The notes beneath the pieces are model-generated. The model worked only from the letters and a program-made list of their open reading frames with translations. It did no database searches and was not told the DNA's origin. Below, one piece after another: positions 1 to 4,272 of a stretch of 5,099 bases of DNA (within the stretch, counting starts at the first letter, position 1; each line of letters starts with the position of its first letter). The position numbers and the translations under genes were made by a program. The stretch is from Candidatus Woesearchaeota archaeon (GTDB lineage: Archaea; Nanobdellota; Nanobdellia; Woesearchaeales; GW2011-AR4). Where the stretch lies: contig JACPMP010000027.1 in NCBI GenBank assembly GCA_016185915.1, positions 1-5,099 on the forward strand, given 5' to 3'.

Positions 1-1
1 T

Positions 2-754
2 GACTTCGATAAAAACAGGTTTGTATATGTTTATTACACGCATCAAAATGGAAACAGGGTTTCTAGATTTGTATTGAATGAAAAGCTGGAAGACGAATTC
101 ATATTATTGGACAATATACCAAATGCAAGATTTCATGATGGTGGCAGGATAAAATTCGGTCCTGATGAAAATCTTTACATCACAACTGGCGATGCTACTG
201 TTCCATCCTCTGCTCAAGACATCAATTCTTTGGCAGGAAAGATACTGCGAATGAATAAAGATGGAACAATTCCAGCAGATAACCCTTTTGGCAATTATGT
301 TTATTCATATGGACATAGAAATCCTCAGGGTTTGGCATGGCATACTGTTACTAAAGAACTATATGCCTCAGAGCATGGTCCAACAAAGAATGATGAAATA
401 AATAAAATTGCGGAAGGAAAAAATTATGGCTGGCCAAATGAATGCAATGAAATTTCTAAAGAATATGTAAATCCTATAAGATGTTACAGTGAATTTACAC
501 TAGCACCTTCTGGTATAGCATTTTACAAAAACGATTTGTACATAGCTGGCTTAAGAGGAACACATCTCAGAAAAATTATTTTTGATAAAGATTACAAAAC
601 GATTTTGCATGAAGAAGAATTATTCAGCGATTTGGGCAGGATTAGGGATGTGGTTGAGCACGAGGGTTACTTGTATATCGCGACAAGCAATAGAGACGGA
701 AGAGGCATTCCTAAGCTCAATGATGATAGGATATTAAGGTTGAAAATTAAATAA
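2..754 (+). CDS. PQQ-dependent aldose sugar dehydrogenase (GSDH/YliI-like), 5'-truncated
   Basis: The reading frame is open from base 2 and ends at TAA 752-754, giving the last 250 residues of a protein whose relatives have about 350 or more; the N-terminus lies outside the window, so TTG at 74 is not the start. Family: glucose/sorbosone dehydrogenase beta-propeller, which oxidises the C1 hydroxyl of aldoses with PQQ as cofactor, normally outside the cytoplasm. Counting from base 2, FHDGGR holds the probable catalytic His45; YGHRNPQG (103-110) has the Arg-Asn pair that contacts PQQ in soluble glucose dehydrogenase; EHGPTKNDE (124-132) matches the Ca-binding GP...D loop; LRGTHLR and TSNRDGRG (228-235) are further family motifs. 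Two Cys (148, 161) in a short insertion could form a disulfide. The family call is firm; substrate is unknown, and some archaeal members may work without an endogenous PQQ pathway. Confidence 0.9.
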   Translation, partial: DFDKNRFVYVYYTHQNGNRVSRFVLNEKLEDEFILLDNIPNARFHDGGRIKFGPDENLYITTGDATVPSSAQDINSLAGKILRMNKDGTIPADNPFGNYVYSYGHRNPQGLAWHTVTKELYASEHGPTKNDEINKIAEGKNYGWPNECNEISKEYVNPIRCYSEFTLAPSGIAFYKNDLYIAGLRGTHLRKIIFDKDYKTILHEEELFSDLGRIRDVVEHEGYLYIATSNRDGRGIPKLNDDRILRLKIK

Positions 755-771
755 TGTTTCAAAATCGTATG

Positions 772-792
772 GGGGCCTCTGTTAAATGCCCC
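772..792. other. GGGGC/GCCCC hairpin after the sugar dehydrogenase gene
   Basis: GGGGC at 772-776 pairs with GCCCC at 788-792 around an 11-nt loop, 18 bases after the dehydrogenase stop codon. It could be a 3'-end stabilising or processing hairpin. No T-tract follows, so it is not a bacterial-type terminator. It lies directly before the first GAGCGAAGCG repeat. Confidence 0.4.
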
Positions 793-802
793 GAGCGAAG
801 CG
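793..802 (+). repeat. GAGCGAAGCG repeat, copy 1
   Basis: GAGCGAAGCG occurs here and again at 855-864 in the same 142-bp gap and nowhere else that I see in the window. Each copy contains GCGAAGC, a heptamer known to form an exceptionally stable mini-hairpin as single-stranded DNA (GC stem, GAA loop). Function unknown; it may belong to a dispersed intergenic repeat family. Confidence 0.5.
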
Positions 803-818
803 AGAATGCAATGTGGTT

Positions 819-843
819 GCGTTAGCAAAGTTTTTGCGAACGC
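819..843. other. Imperfect hairpin overlapping the left inverted-repeat arm
   Basis: GCGTT (819-823) pairs with AACGC (839-843), and CAAA (826-829) with TTTG (833-836), separated by a 2x2 internal loop. The right half of the hairpin is also the left arm of the long-range inverted repeat at 831-844 / 1416-1429. It lies between the two GAGCGAAGCG copies, in the converging 3' ends of the dehydrogenase and signal peptidase genes. Confidence 0.4.
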
Positions 844-844
844 C
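831..844 (+). repeat. Left arm of 14-bp inverted repeat around the signal peptidase gene
   Basis: TTTTTGCGAACGCC here is the exact reverse complement of 1416-1429. The arms are 571 bp apart and enclose the whole 897-1364 gene with its promoter. This could mark a mobile or invertible segment, or be two copies of one intergenic repeat. Confidence 0.6.
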
Positions 845-854
845 GTCTTATTCT

Positions 855-864
855 GAGCGAAGCG
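855..864 (+). repeat. GAGCGAAGCG repeat, copy 2
   Basis: Second direct copy of the decamer at 793-802, 62 bp downstream of the first, again containing the GCGAAGC mini-hairpin heptamer. It sits 30-odd bases past the stop codon of the leftward signal peptidase gene. Confidence 0.5.
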
Positions 865-896
865 GTACATCAAGACAAAGAAGAAAGGGGCAAAAT

Positions 897-1364
897 TTAT
901 TTTTTTATTTTTTTAGATATCAAAATTGTTAAAAGAATTGCTAATATTATTTCTATTCCATACACTAATGGGTAGAATATGTATGATTTTGTACCAAAGG
1001 ATATTTTTCCAATAATTTGTTCTTTTTTAAGATTATTTTGATCAAGTTGGGCTATTGGAATAGGATTTGTTTGTGGATTATCCCCTTTAACCTTAAATGT
1101 TCCATCTGGATTTTCTTCTATTATTCTAACAACTATAGATTGTGGCCTAATTAAAGGTTTATACAAAATAATATCATTAATATTATAAGAAATTAAAGGG
1201 CTATAAAAAAGAACATCGCCTTTGTAATAAGTTGGCGCCATACTTTCACTATTTAGCTTTACAGATTTTATTGGTATAATATACCTAAAAATAAGATTGC
1301 CTAAAGCGACAACCAAAATCATTAATGCTAAAAAAATTCCAATTTGTTTCCAATTTATAGTCAT
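897..1364 (-). CDS. Signal peptidase I homologue (S26B/Sec11-like), catalytic His replaced
   Basis: 155 residues: an N-terminal membrane segment (about 8-30), the catalytic-region motif SESMAPTYYKGD with nucleophile Ser41, a second block IVVRIIEE (77-84), KGDN with Asp95, and a C-terminal membrane segment (about 132-150). Archaeal and ER-type signal peptidases remove signal peptides from exported preproteins at the outer membrane face using a Ser-His-Asp site; the His normally stands in a VHRI/VHRV block. Here that position is Val79 (GTT codon), with no Lys there as in bacterial enzymes, and the second acidic position after KGD appears to be Asn or Pro. The fold call is strong; peptidase activity is doubtful. 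The upstream TATA at 1387-1394 would start transcription almost at the ATG, and no Shine-Dalgarno is visible, so the mRNA is probably leaderless. A 14-bp inverted repeat brackets the gene. Confidence 0.85.
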   Translation of the reverse strand: MTINWKQIGIFLALMILVVALGNLIFRYIIPIKSVKLNSESMAPTYYKGDVLFYSPLISYNINDIILYKPLIRPQSIVVRIIEENPDGTFKVKGDNPQTNPIPIAQLDQNNLKKEQIIGKISFGTKSYIFYPLVYGIEIILAILLTILISKKIKK

Positions 1365-1386
1365 AAAGTATTAAGGTAAAAGTTTC

Positions 1387-1394
1387 TTTATAAA
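1387..1394 (-). promoter_or_regulatory. TATA box of the signal peptidase homologue
   Basis: TTTATAAA centred about 27 bp upstream of the ATG at 1364, with A-rich bases on its upstream (BRE) side. A start about 25 bp downstream coincides with the ATG, predicting a leaderless transcript. Confidence 0.6.
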
Positions 1395-1415
1395 TTTTGT
1401 CCCTCTATCGTTTTA

Positions 1416-1429
1416 GGCGTTCGCAAAAA
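1416..1429 (+). repeat. Right arm of 14-bp inverted repeat around the signal peptidase gene
   Basis: GGCGTTCGCAAAAA, the exact reverse complement of 831-844. It lies between the 3' end of the 2015-1446 gene and the promoter of the signal peptidase gene. Confidence 0.6.
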
Positions 1430-1445
1430 TTGAGTATAACTATTA

Positions 1446-2015
1446 TTAAGGCACCTCAACATATAATTTCTGCTCGGAATAGTGTGGTGTTACTCCATCT
1501 GTATCAATTCTGACATCAAGAATGTAAGTTCCAGAAACTGCATTTGGCGGCACTTCTATGCCTATTCCAACAGTTTTCTCTTCATTTTTTTCTATAACAA
1601 TATCCCTTGGATTGGATATAGGTGGTATTACAATTAAGCCGCTAAAGGAACTAGTGACTGTAATGGGAGTGTTATCTTTTTTAAAGCCCAATTGAGCAGT
1701 TGGTGGTGAAACTGTTATTCGAAAATTGCGAGTTGCAGTTGATGATTCCAAAATATTTATTATCCTCATCCCAAAAACGCCAAAATCTTTCTTTTGTATT
1801 GTCTTTCTGTCAATACCAACACAAACCCTTTCAGAGCCCTCGCAAATAATATCGCCTATCCTCTGATCAAGTTGGTCATATGTTAAATCAGTAATGTCTT
1901 TTGCTTTAGAAGAAAGATTGTAAATAAATCTTATGCCAAATCCAAATATTATGATTGAAATTATAAGTATAACAATGAAGTTAAGCGATAATTCTATTGC
2001 CCTTTTATCAAACAT
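1446..2015 (-). CDS. Single-pass membrane protein with Ig-like C-terminal region
   Basis: 189 residues with a short charged N-terminus (MFDKRAIELSLN), one membrane helix at about 12-34, and an extracytoplasmic remainder. The charged-then-hydrophobic start, KRA followed by IELSLNF, resembles pilin-like (class III signal) proteins of archaea, but Glu at the second position after the possible cleavage point fits the usual prepilin pattern poorly. Residues about 100-189 are beta-rich; the stretch with VGIGIEVPPNA and GTYILDVRI looks like a NEW3/CARDB-type Ig-like adhesion domain. Cys58 and Cys65 may form a disulfide. Its ATG follows the TAA of the lipoprotein gene by one base and has no clear Shine-Dalgarno, so translation is probably coupled. 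Exact function is not recognised; a surface or pilus-like structural role is inference. Confidence 0.75.
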   Translation of the reverse strand: MFDKRAIELSLNFIVILIISIIIFGFGIRFIYNLSSKAKDITDLTYDQLDQRIGDIICEGSERVCVGIDRKTIQKKDFGVFGMRIINILESSTATRNFRITVSPPTAQLGFKKDNTPITVTSSFSGLIVIPPISNPRDIVIEKNEEKTVGIGIEVPPNAVSGTYILDVRIDTDGVTPHYSEQKLYVEVP

Positions 2016-2016
2016 T

Positions 2017-2850
2017 TTATCCGTTTCTCACAAAGAAAACCTGCTTTGAGGGAGAATTAAATGTCCCTCTAACCTGCTCATTAGAGTAAATATTTGTCCC
2101 ATTGACTGTTCTGCCGCTTACAACCTGCTTGGTGTAGGTATAATCAACGATATATCTTAATGAACCAGTTTCTTCCAATTCCTGCGGCTTGTAGCCCAAG
2201 GTTAATGGAGTGCTTATTCTCGCACTGTCGCCTATAGTATTAAGTGAATTTCCTAAGTCCTTTTCAGCAATTAGCAGCTCTGATCTTGAATAGTCGCTGC
2301 TATAAAGCAACTTTAATTTTGTAAGCTCTGCAGGCAATATCAAATCCTTGCTTGTGTCGTCTAGAGTTATCTTAAATTCAAAACTATCCTTGCTTACATC
2401 AAAGGGCTTGTTATATTTTACAACAGAACTTGCCTTGAAAAATCCTATGTCTATGGCATCTAAGAAGTTTTGTGGCGCGATATCTTTACTCTCTGTGCCT
2501 AAAACGCATTGGTTATCAGCACTGCAGTAATAATGCACATAAGCGGCATCTTCTTCCCTTGAGCCAACCCTTGTTTTTGCTTTTCCCTCGCATTTTCCAT
2601 AATCTTGAGGGCAAGTGCATTGATTTCCTTGTTTTCCATTTTCTATGCTGTCTTTAGCCCCATTGCCGCAGCAATTTGGTTGTTGAGTGTAAACACATTT
2701 TTTGCTTTCGCATTTTGACAATGTGCATGCTTTTGATAGGCAGTCTGCACTTGTTTTGCACTCTGGCTTTGTGCAACCGCTTATTGTCACTAAAGCAATT
2801 ACAAGGAGAACAAACAAAATAATACGATTTCTATTTATCTTAATCACCAT
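2017..2850 (-). CDS. Cys-rich surface lipoprotein
   Basis: 277 residues. The N-terminus is basic (KINRNR), then hydrophobic 10-23, then a lipobox ISGC with Cys26 as the lipid-modified residue. Residues 31-115 hold twelve further Cys, including a CC pair (60-61) followed by GNG, and CTCPQD (78-83), similar to the CGNG...CTCPQDC-type modules common in secreted proteins of DPANN archaea; these probably form disulfides. Residues about 125-277 have no Cys and are beta-rich with alternating hydrophobics, likely an Ig-like or sandwich domain. A good Shine-Dalgarno (GAGGTAATC, minus strand, its GAGGT at 2864-2860) lies 9 nt before the ATG and fixes the start. It is the first gene of a unit with 2015-1446. 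Outer face of the membrane is the expected location; binding partner unknown. Confidence 0.85.
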   Translation of the reverse strand: MVIKINRNRIILFVLLVIALVTISGCTKPECKTSADCLSKACTLSKCESKKCVYTQQPNCCGNGAKDSIENGKQGNQCTCPQDYGKCEGKAKTRVGSREEDAAYVHYYCSADNQCVLGTESKDIAPQNFLDAIDIGFFKASSVVKYNKPFDVSKDSFEFKITLDDTSKDLILPAELTKLKLLYSSDYSRSELLIAEKDLGNSLNTIGDSARISTPLTLGYKPQELEETGSLRYIVDYTYTKQVVSGRTVNGTNIYSNEQVRGTFNSPSKQVFFVRNG

Positions 2851-2859
2851 CTTTTGATT

Positions 2860-2864
2860 ACCTC
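2860..2864 (-). promoter_or_regulatory. Shine-Dalgarno of the lipoprotein gene
   Basis: GAGGT on the minus strand, continuing as GAGGTAATC, 9 nt before the ATG at 2850-2848. It is one of the three clear ribosome binding sites in the window. Confidence 0.7.
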
Positions 2865-2873
2865 TTTACTTAA

Positions 2874-2908
2874 CTTATATAAATAAATTGTGGAAAAATT
2901 TATATATA
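2874..2908. promoter_or_regulatory. Bidirectional TATA region between lipoprotein and 71-residue gene
   Basis: Overlapping TATA elements serve both directions. TTTATATATA at 2899-2908 with upstream GGAAAAA fits the rightward gene (start near 2930, leader about 15 nt). Read on the minus strand the same block gives TATATATAAA; this places the leftward start near 2876 with the Shine-Dalgarno inside the leader. A second minus-strand TATA at 2883-2874 would start transcription beyond the Shine-Dalgarno and is less suitable. Confidence 0.6.
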
Positions 2909-2946
2909 CCAATATCAAAGAATGTCTAAAAATTGAGGTGATAGAA

Positions 2947-3162
2947 ATGTTGTGCAATTGCAACTATGATAAAACCAAACTTCTGTATAAGATTATGAAG
3001 ATTGCAGCATTTATTGAAAAGCATGCAATCAAGGATGCAGAAAGGGATAGTCATCCATTATGTGCAGAAGAATACAAAGAGCTAAAGCAGGATTTGGAAA
3101 GACACATTGAGAAATTGAGAATGGCTGTTGAAGGGCTTTCAAGAGAAGGAAAATTTGGGTGA
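2947..3162 (+). CDS. Small helical Cys-containing protein, function unknown
   Basis: 71 residues from ATG 2947, chosen because a very good Shine-Dalgarno (GAGGTGAT, 2935-2942) lies 4 nt upstream. A GTG at 2890 in the same frame is upstream of the TATA box (2899-2908) and cannot be on the transcript. The protein is soluble, charged and predicted mostly helical: CNC at residues 3-5, a first helix around 10-33, HPLC (36-39), and a second amphipathic helix about 41-65. Cys3, Cys5, His36 and Cys39 could form a metal site, which is inference only. I do not recognise a named family, although similar short proteins seem to occur in DPANN genomes. It is divergent from the lipoprotein gene and has no co-directional partner before the tRNA. 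Confidence 0.8.
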   Translation: MLCNCNYDKTKLLYKIMKIAAFIEKHAIKDAERDSHPLCAEEYKELKQDLERHIEKLRMAVEGLSREGKFG

Positions 3163-3177
3163 AAGTTTCAGAAAACC

Positions 3178-3197
3178 TTTTAAATTACTTTAAAATA
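3178..3197 (+). promoter_or_regulatory. Promoter of tRNA-Ile
   Basis: TTTTAAAT at 3178-3185 is centred 30 bp before the tRNA 5' end, and a second AT-rich block TTTAAAATA follows at 3189-3197. Either fits an archaeal TATA box; the first has the better spacing. Confidence 0.5.
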
Positions 3198-3242
3198 TCT
3201 CAAATTCTATTGGGCCCATAGCTCAGGCTGGTTAGAGCGCCG

Positions 3243-3270
3243 AGTTCAGACAGTATCTTTGAACACGCAA
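3243..3270 (+). other. tRNA-Ile intron 1 (28 nt, position 29/30)
   Basis: BHB structure: outer AGA (3234-3236) with TCT (3272-3274); central GCGC (3237-3240) with ACGC (3265-3268), three pairs plus a C-A mismatch; bulges CGA (3241-3243) and AAG (3269-3271); inner helix GTTCA/TGAAC (3244-3248 / 3260-3264). Cutting after the second base of each bulge restores a five-pair anticodon stem. Position 29/30 is a known non-canonical archaeal site. Confidence 0.75.
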
Positions 3271-3278
3271 GTCTTATA

Positions 3279-3324
3279 CGAGATTTTTGGTATCAAAGTA
3301 AAGAATCCAAGAATTCTCTAGGCC
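3279..3324 (+). other. tRNA-Ile intron 2 (46 nt, canonical position 37/38)
   Basis: BHB structure: central CTTA (3273-3276) with TAGG (3319-3322), one G-U pair; bulges TAC (3277-3279) and CCA (3323-3325); inner helix GAGA/TCTC (3280-3283 / 3315-3318). Cuts after 3278 and 3324 leave a seven-base anticodon loop CTTATAA. An internal TTTG/CAAA hairpin is possible. Confidence 0.75.
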
Positions 3325-3341
3325 AGCCGGAGGTCTGGGGT

Positions 3342-3917
3342 TCAAATCCCTGTGGGAAGTTTTGCTACTATCCTCTCAACTGTTCTTTTATATAAATTCC
3401 TAACCCACTTAATCCCTGATTTTTTAAACGCATCTTTAACTGTGACGGTACATAAATGATCTTCGAAGTGGTTCCACTTGTTATGGAGCAAAGGACACAA
3501 TTCCCGTAGTTCATTATTTGTTACAAACCAAACACAACCTGTTTGGTCATCGTAAATTTGCAATTCCTGTAATTTTCTTTTTTCATTAGGGTTTCGTAAC
3601 TTTATAAATTTGTTTAATCCTTTTAGAAGGTTATCGAGATCTACAGCTTCTCCTTGAAAATTCAATTCAAAACTTAATGTTATATGACTGTTTGATATTA
3701 TAACTTTTACCTTTTTGCCATCATCGAATGAACCCTCCCACTTGATGCTGCACTCCTTTTTGGGTATTTCAGCAAGTAAGAGTAGATCTAAGATTAGGGT
3801 TTCATAACCCGCCTTTAAATCTTCATCAACCAAATTATTAAAGTATTCATAATAGTCCCTATGAAGGTACTCCAACGTTTTGTTTTTTATTTCTATTCTA
3901 CCCACACCATAGTACAA
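3342..3917 (-). CDS. Hypothetical protein, antisense to tRNA-Ile 3' end; possibly a gene fragment
   Basis: 191 residues from TTG 3917; GTG 3905 is another possible start. No ATG and no Shine-Dalgarno are present, and the frame stays open upstream to a stop at 3971-3969, so the gene may have lost its true 5' end. A TTTTAAAA block at 3956-3964 could act as promoter. The last codons (KLPTGI) and the TGA stop (3344-3342) are the antisense of the tRNA-Ile T-arm and acceptor. The protein is soluble, mixed alpha/beta in appearance, rich in Lys, Leu and Asn, with no membrane segment or signal peptide. FVTNNELRELCPLLHNKWNHF and CTVTVKDAFKKSG look like folded-domain sequence, but I recognise no family; no LAGLIDADG or integrase motifs are visible. 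It fills the space between the two tRNA genes and may be an inserted or rearranged piece. Confidence 0.55.
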   Translation of the reverse strand: MYYGVGRIEIKNKTLEYLHRDYYEYFNNLVDEDLKAGYETLILDLLLLAEIPKKECSIKWEGSFDDGKKVKVIISNSHITLSFELNFQGEAVDLDNLLKGLNKFIKLRNPNEKRKLQELQIYDDQTGCVWFVTNNELRELCPLLHNKWNHFEDHLCTVTVKDAFKKSGIKWVRNLYKRTVERIVAKLPTGI

Positions 3918-3955
3918 TTTGTTAATATTTTTAAGTGTTTCTAAAAAATGACAAA

Positions 3956-3964
3956 TTTTAAAAA
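3956..3964. promoter_or_regulatory. Near-palindromic TATA box, tRNA-Glu and possibly the antisense ORF
   Basis: TTTTAAAAA is centred 29 bp upstream of the tRNA-Glu 5' end, the expected archaeal spacing. Because the core reads alike on both strands, it could also start leftward transcription near 3935, just ahead of the TTG at 3917. Confidence 0.55.
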
Positions 3965-4008
3965 CAATTCAATAAACCATCTAATCCTGCTCCCGTGGTG
4001 TAGTCCGG

Positions 4009-4051
4009 TCTGAAGAAAGTCCATCATATGGTGGTTGTTCTTTAGGGATAA
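4009..4051 (+). other. tRNA-Glu intron 1 (43 nt, D-loop, after G18-G19)
   Basis: Central helix GTCC (4003-4006) with GGAT (4046-4049), one G-U pair; bulges GGT (4007-4009) and AAC (4050-4052); inner helix CTGAAGAA/TTCTTTAG (4010-4017 / 4038-4045), eight pairs; terminal CCAT/ATGG hairpin (4021-4024 / 4028-4031). No clear outer helix, so this is a relaxed BHB. Splicing yields GTCCGG joined to CCAATC. Confidence 0.85.
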
Positions 4052-4092
4052 CCAATCATTTCGGATTTTCGATCCGAAGACCTGGGTTCAAA

Positions 4093-4219
4093 ACAACCTT
4101 TTCTTTGCTCGCACGAGCCTCGCAAAGAAAAGCTTGACCAAAAGAAAACCGGGGAGGGATTTTTTCGTGAAAAAAATCCCTCGAATCGGAGCTTTTGGAA
4201 ATGAAAAGGTTGGTGAAAG
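4093..4219 (+). other. tRNA-Glu intron 2 (127 nt, T-loop 59/60), highly structured
   Basis: BHB: outer T-stem CTGGG/CCCGG; central TTCA (4087-4090) with TGAA (4214-4217); bulges AAA (4091-4093) and AGT (4218-4220). Inside the intron AACCTTTTC (4095-4103) pairs with GAAAAGGTT (4203-4211); a 10-bp hairpin TTTTCTTTGC/GCAAAGAAAA (4099-4108 / 4122-4131) competes in part; CCAAAAG/CTTTTGG (4138-4144 / 4192-4198) and CCG/CGG enclose a third hairpin GGGATTTTTT/AAAAAATCCC (4156-4165 / 4171-4180). No box C/D pair or ORF of its own is evident. Confidence 0.88.
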
Positions 4220-4238
4220 TCCCGGCGGGAGCATTAAA

Positions 4239-4251
4239 TTTTATTTCTATT
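4239..4251 (+). terminator. T-rich tract after tRNA-Glu
   Basis: TTTTATTTCTATT begins six bases after the discriminator base. Archaeal RNA polymerase terminates at such T-rich stretches without a hairpin. Confidence 0.45.
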
Positions 4252-4272
4252 AAGTAATTACAAATTGAAAAT

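Larger units (their letters stand above)
755..896. other. Convergent intergenic region rich in small repeats
   Basis: 142 bp between the converging dehydrogenase and signal peptidase genes. It is notably richer in G+C than its neighbours and packs two hairpins, two GAGCGAAGCG copies and one arm of the long inverted repeat. On the minus strand the bases after the signal peptidase stop include a pyrimidine-rich TTTCTTCTTT tract that could serve as its terminator. No gene is credible here. Confidence 0.5.
3212..3359 (+). tRNA. tRNA-Ile (anticodon UAU) with two introns and a defective acceptor 3' strand
   Basis: Exons 3212-3242, 3271-3278 and 3325-3359 join into a 74-nt cloverleaf: acceptor GGGCCCA, TA, D-arm GCTC/GAGC, anticodon arm CCGGT-CTTATAA-GCCGG, variable AGGTC, T-arm TGGGG-TTCAAAT-CCCTG. 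U33, A37 and anticodon UAU (3275-3277) would read AUA, a codon used in this window (for example two in a row in the signal peptidase gene). The middle exon is only 8 nt. The exon order and junctions follow from BHB geometry at both introns. The problem is the 3' end: TGGG (3353-3356) pairs with the acceptor, but the next three bases AAG oppose GGG and cannot pair, and T stands in the discriminator place. The T-stem also has two G-U pairs. It may be a damaged gene, or need a further splice or repair step. An antisense ORF ends in its T-loop. Confidence 0.75.
3989..4233 (+). tRNA. tRNA-Glu (anticodon UUC) with D-loop and T-loop introns
   Basis: Exons 3989-4008, 4052-4092 and 4220-4233 join into a 75-nt tRNA: acceptor GCTCCCG/CGGGAGC fully paired, D-loop AGTCCGGCCA, anticodon arm TCGGA-TTTTCGA-TCCGA with UUC at 4068-4070, variable AGAC, T-arm CTGGG-TTCAAAT-CCCGG, discriminator A4233. 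CCA is not encoded, as is usual in archaea. The spliced D-loop and T-loop match the archaeal tRNA-Glu consensus exactly as I know it, which strongly supports the splice points. Introns at 19/20 and 59/60 need the broad-specificity form of the archaeal splicing endonuclease; the canonical 37/38 site has no intron. Confidence 0.93.

Noticed and set aside
667..873. 68-codon reverse ORF
   Set aside because: Antisense to the end of the dehydrogenase gene and running into the repeat-rich gap; no ribosome binding site and no protein-like pattern.
2348..2657. Two overlapping forward ORFs (2348-2530, 2472-2657)
   Set aside because: Shadows of the Cys-rich lipoprotein gene on the other strand.
3240..3251. 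Reading the unspliced anticodon arm of the first tRNA as CCGAG-TTCAGAC (anticodon CAG, Leu)
   Set aside because: The 3' strand GCCGG does not pair with CCGAG, and tRNA-Leu needs a long variable arm that is absent here.
3404..3407. CCCA as the missing acceptor end of tRNA-Ile
   Set aside because: It would give a perfect acceptor, but no helix or bulge geometry connects it to 3356.
4093..4219. Box C/D guide RNA in the T-loop intron
   Set aside because: No RUGAUGA box C with a matching CUGA box D is visible.
4035..4253. 72-codon forward ORF
   Set aside because: It lies almost wholly on tRNA-Glu exons and its intron; the repetitive Lys/Phe composition comes from intron hairpins.
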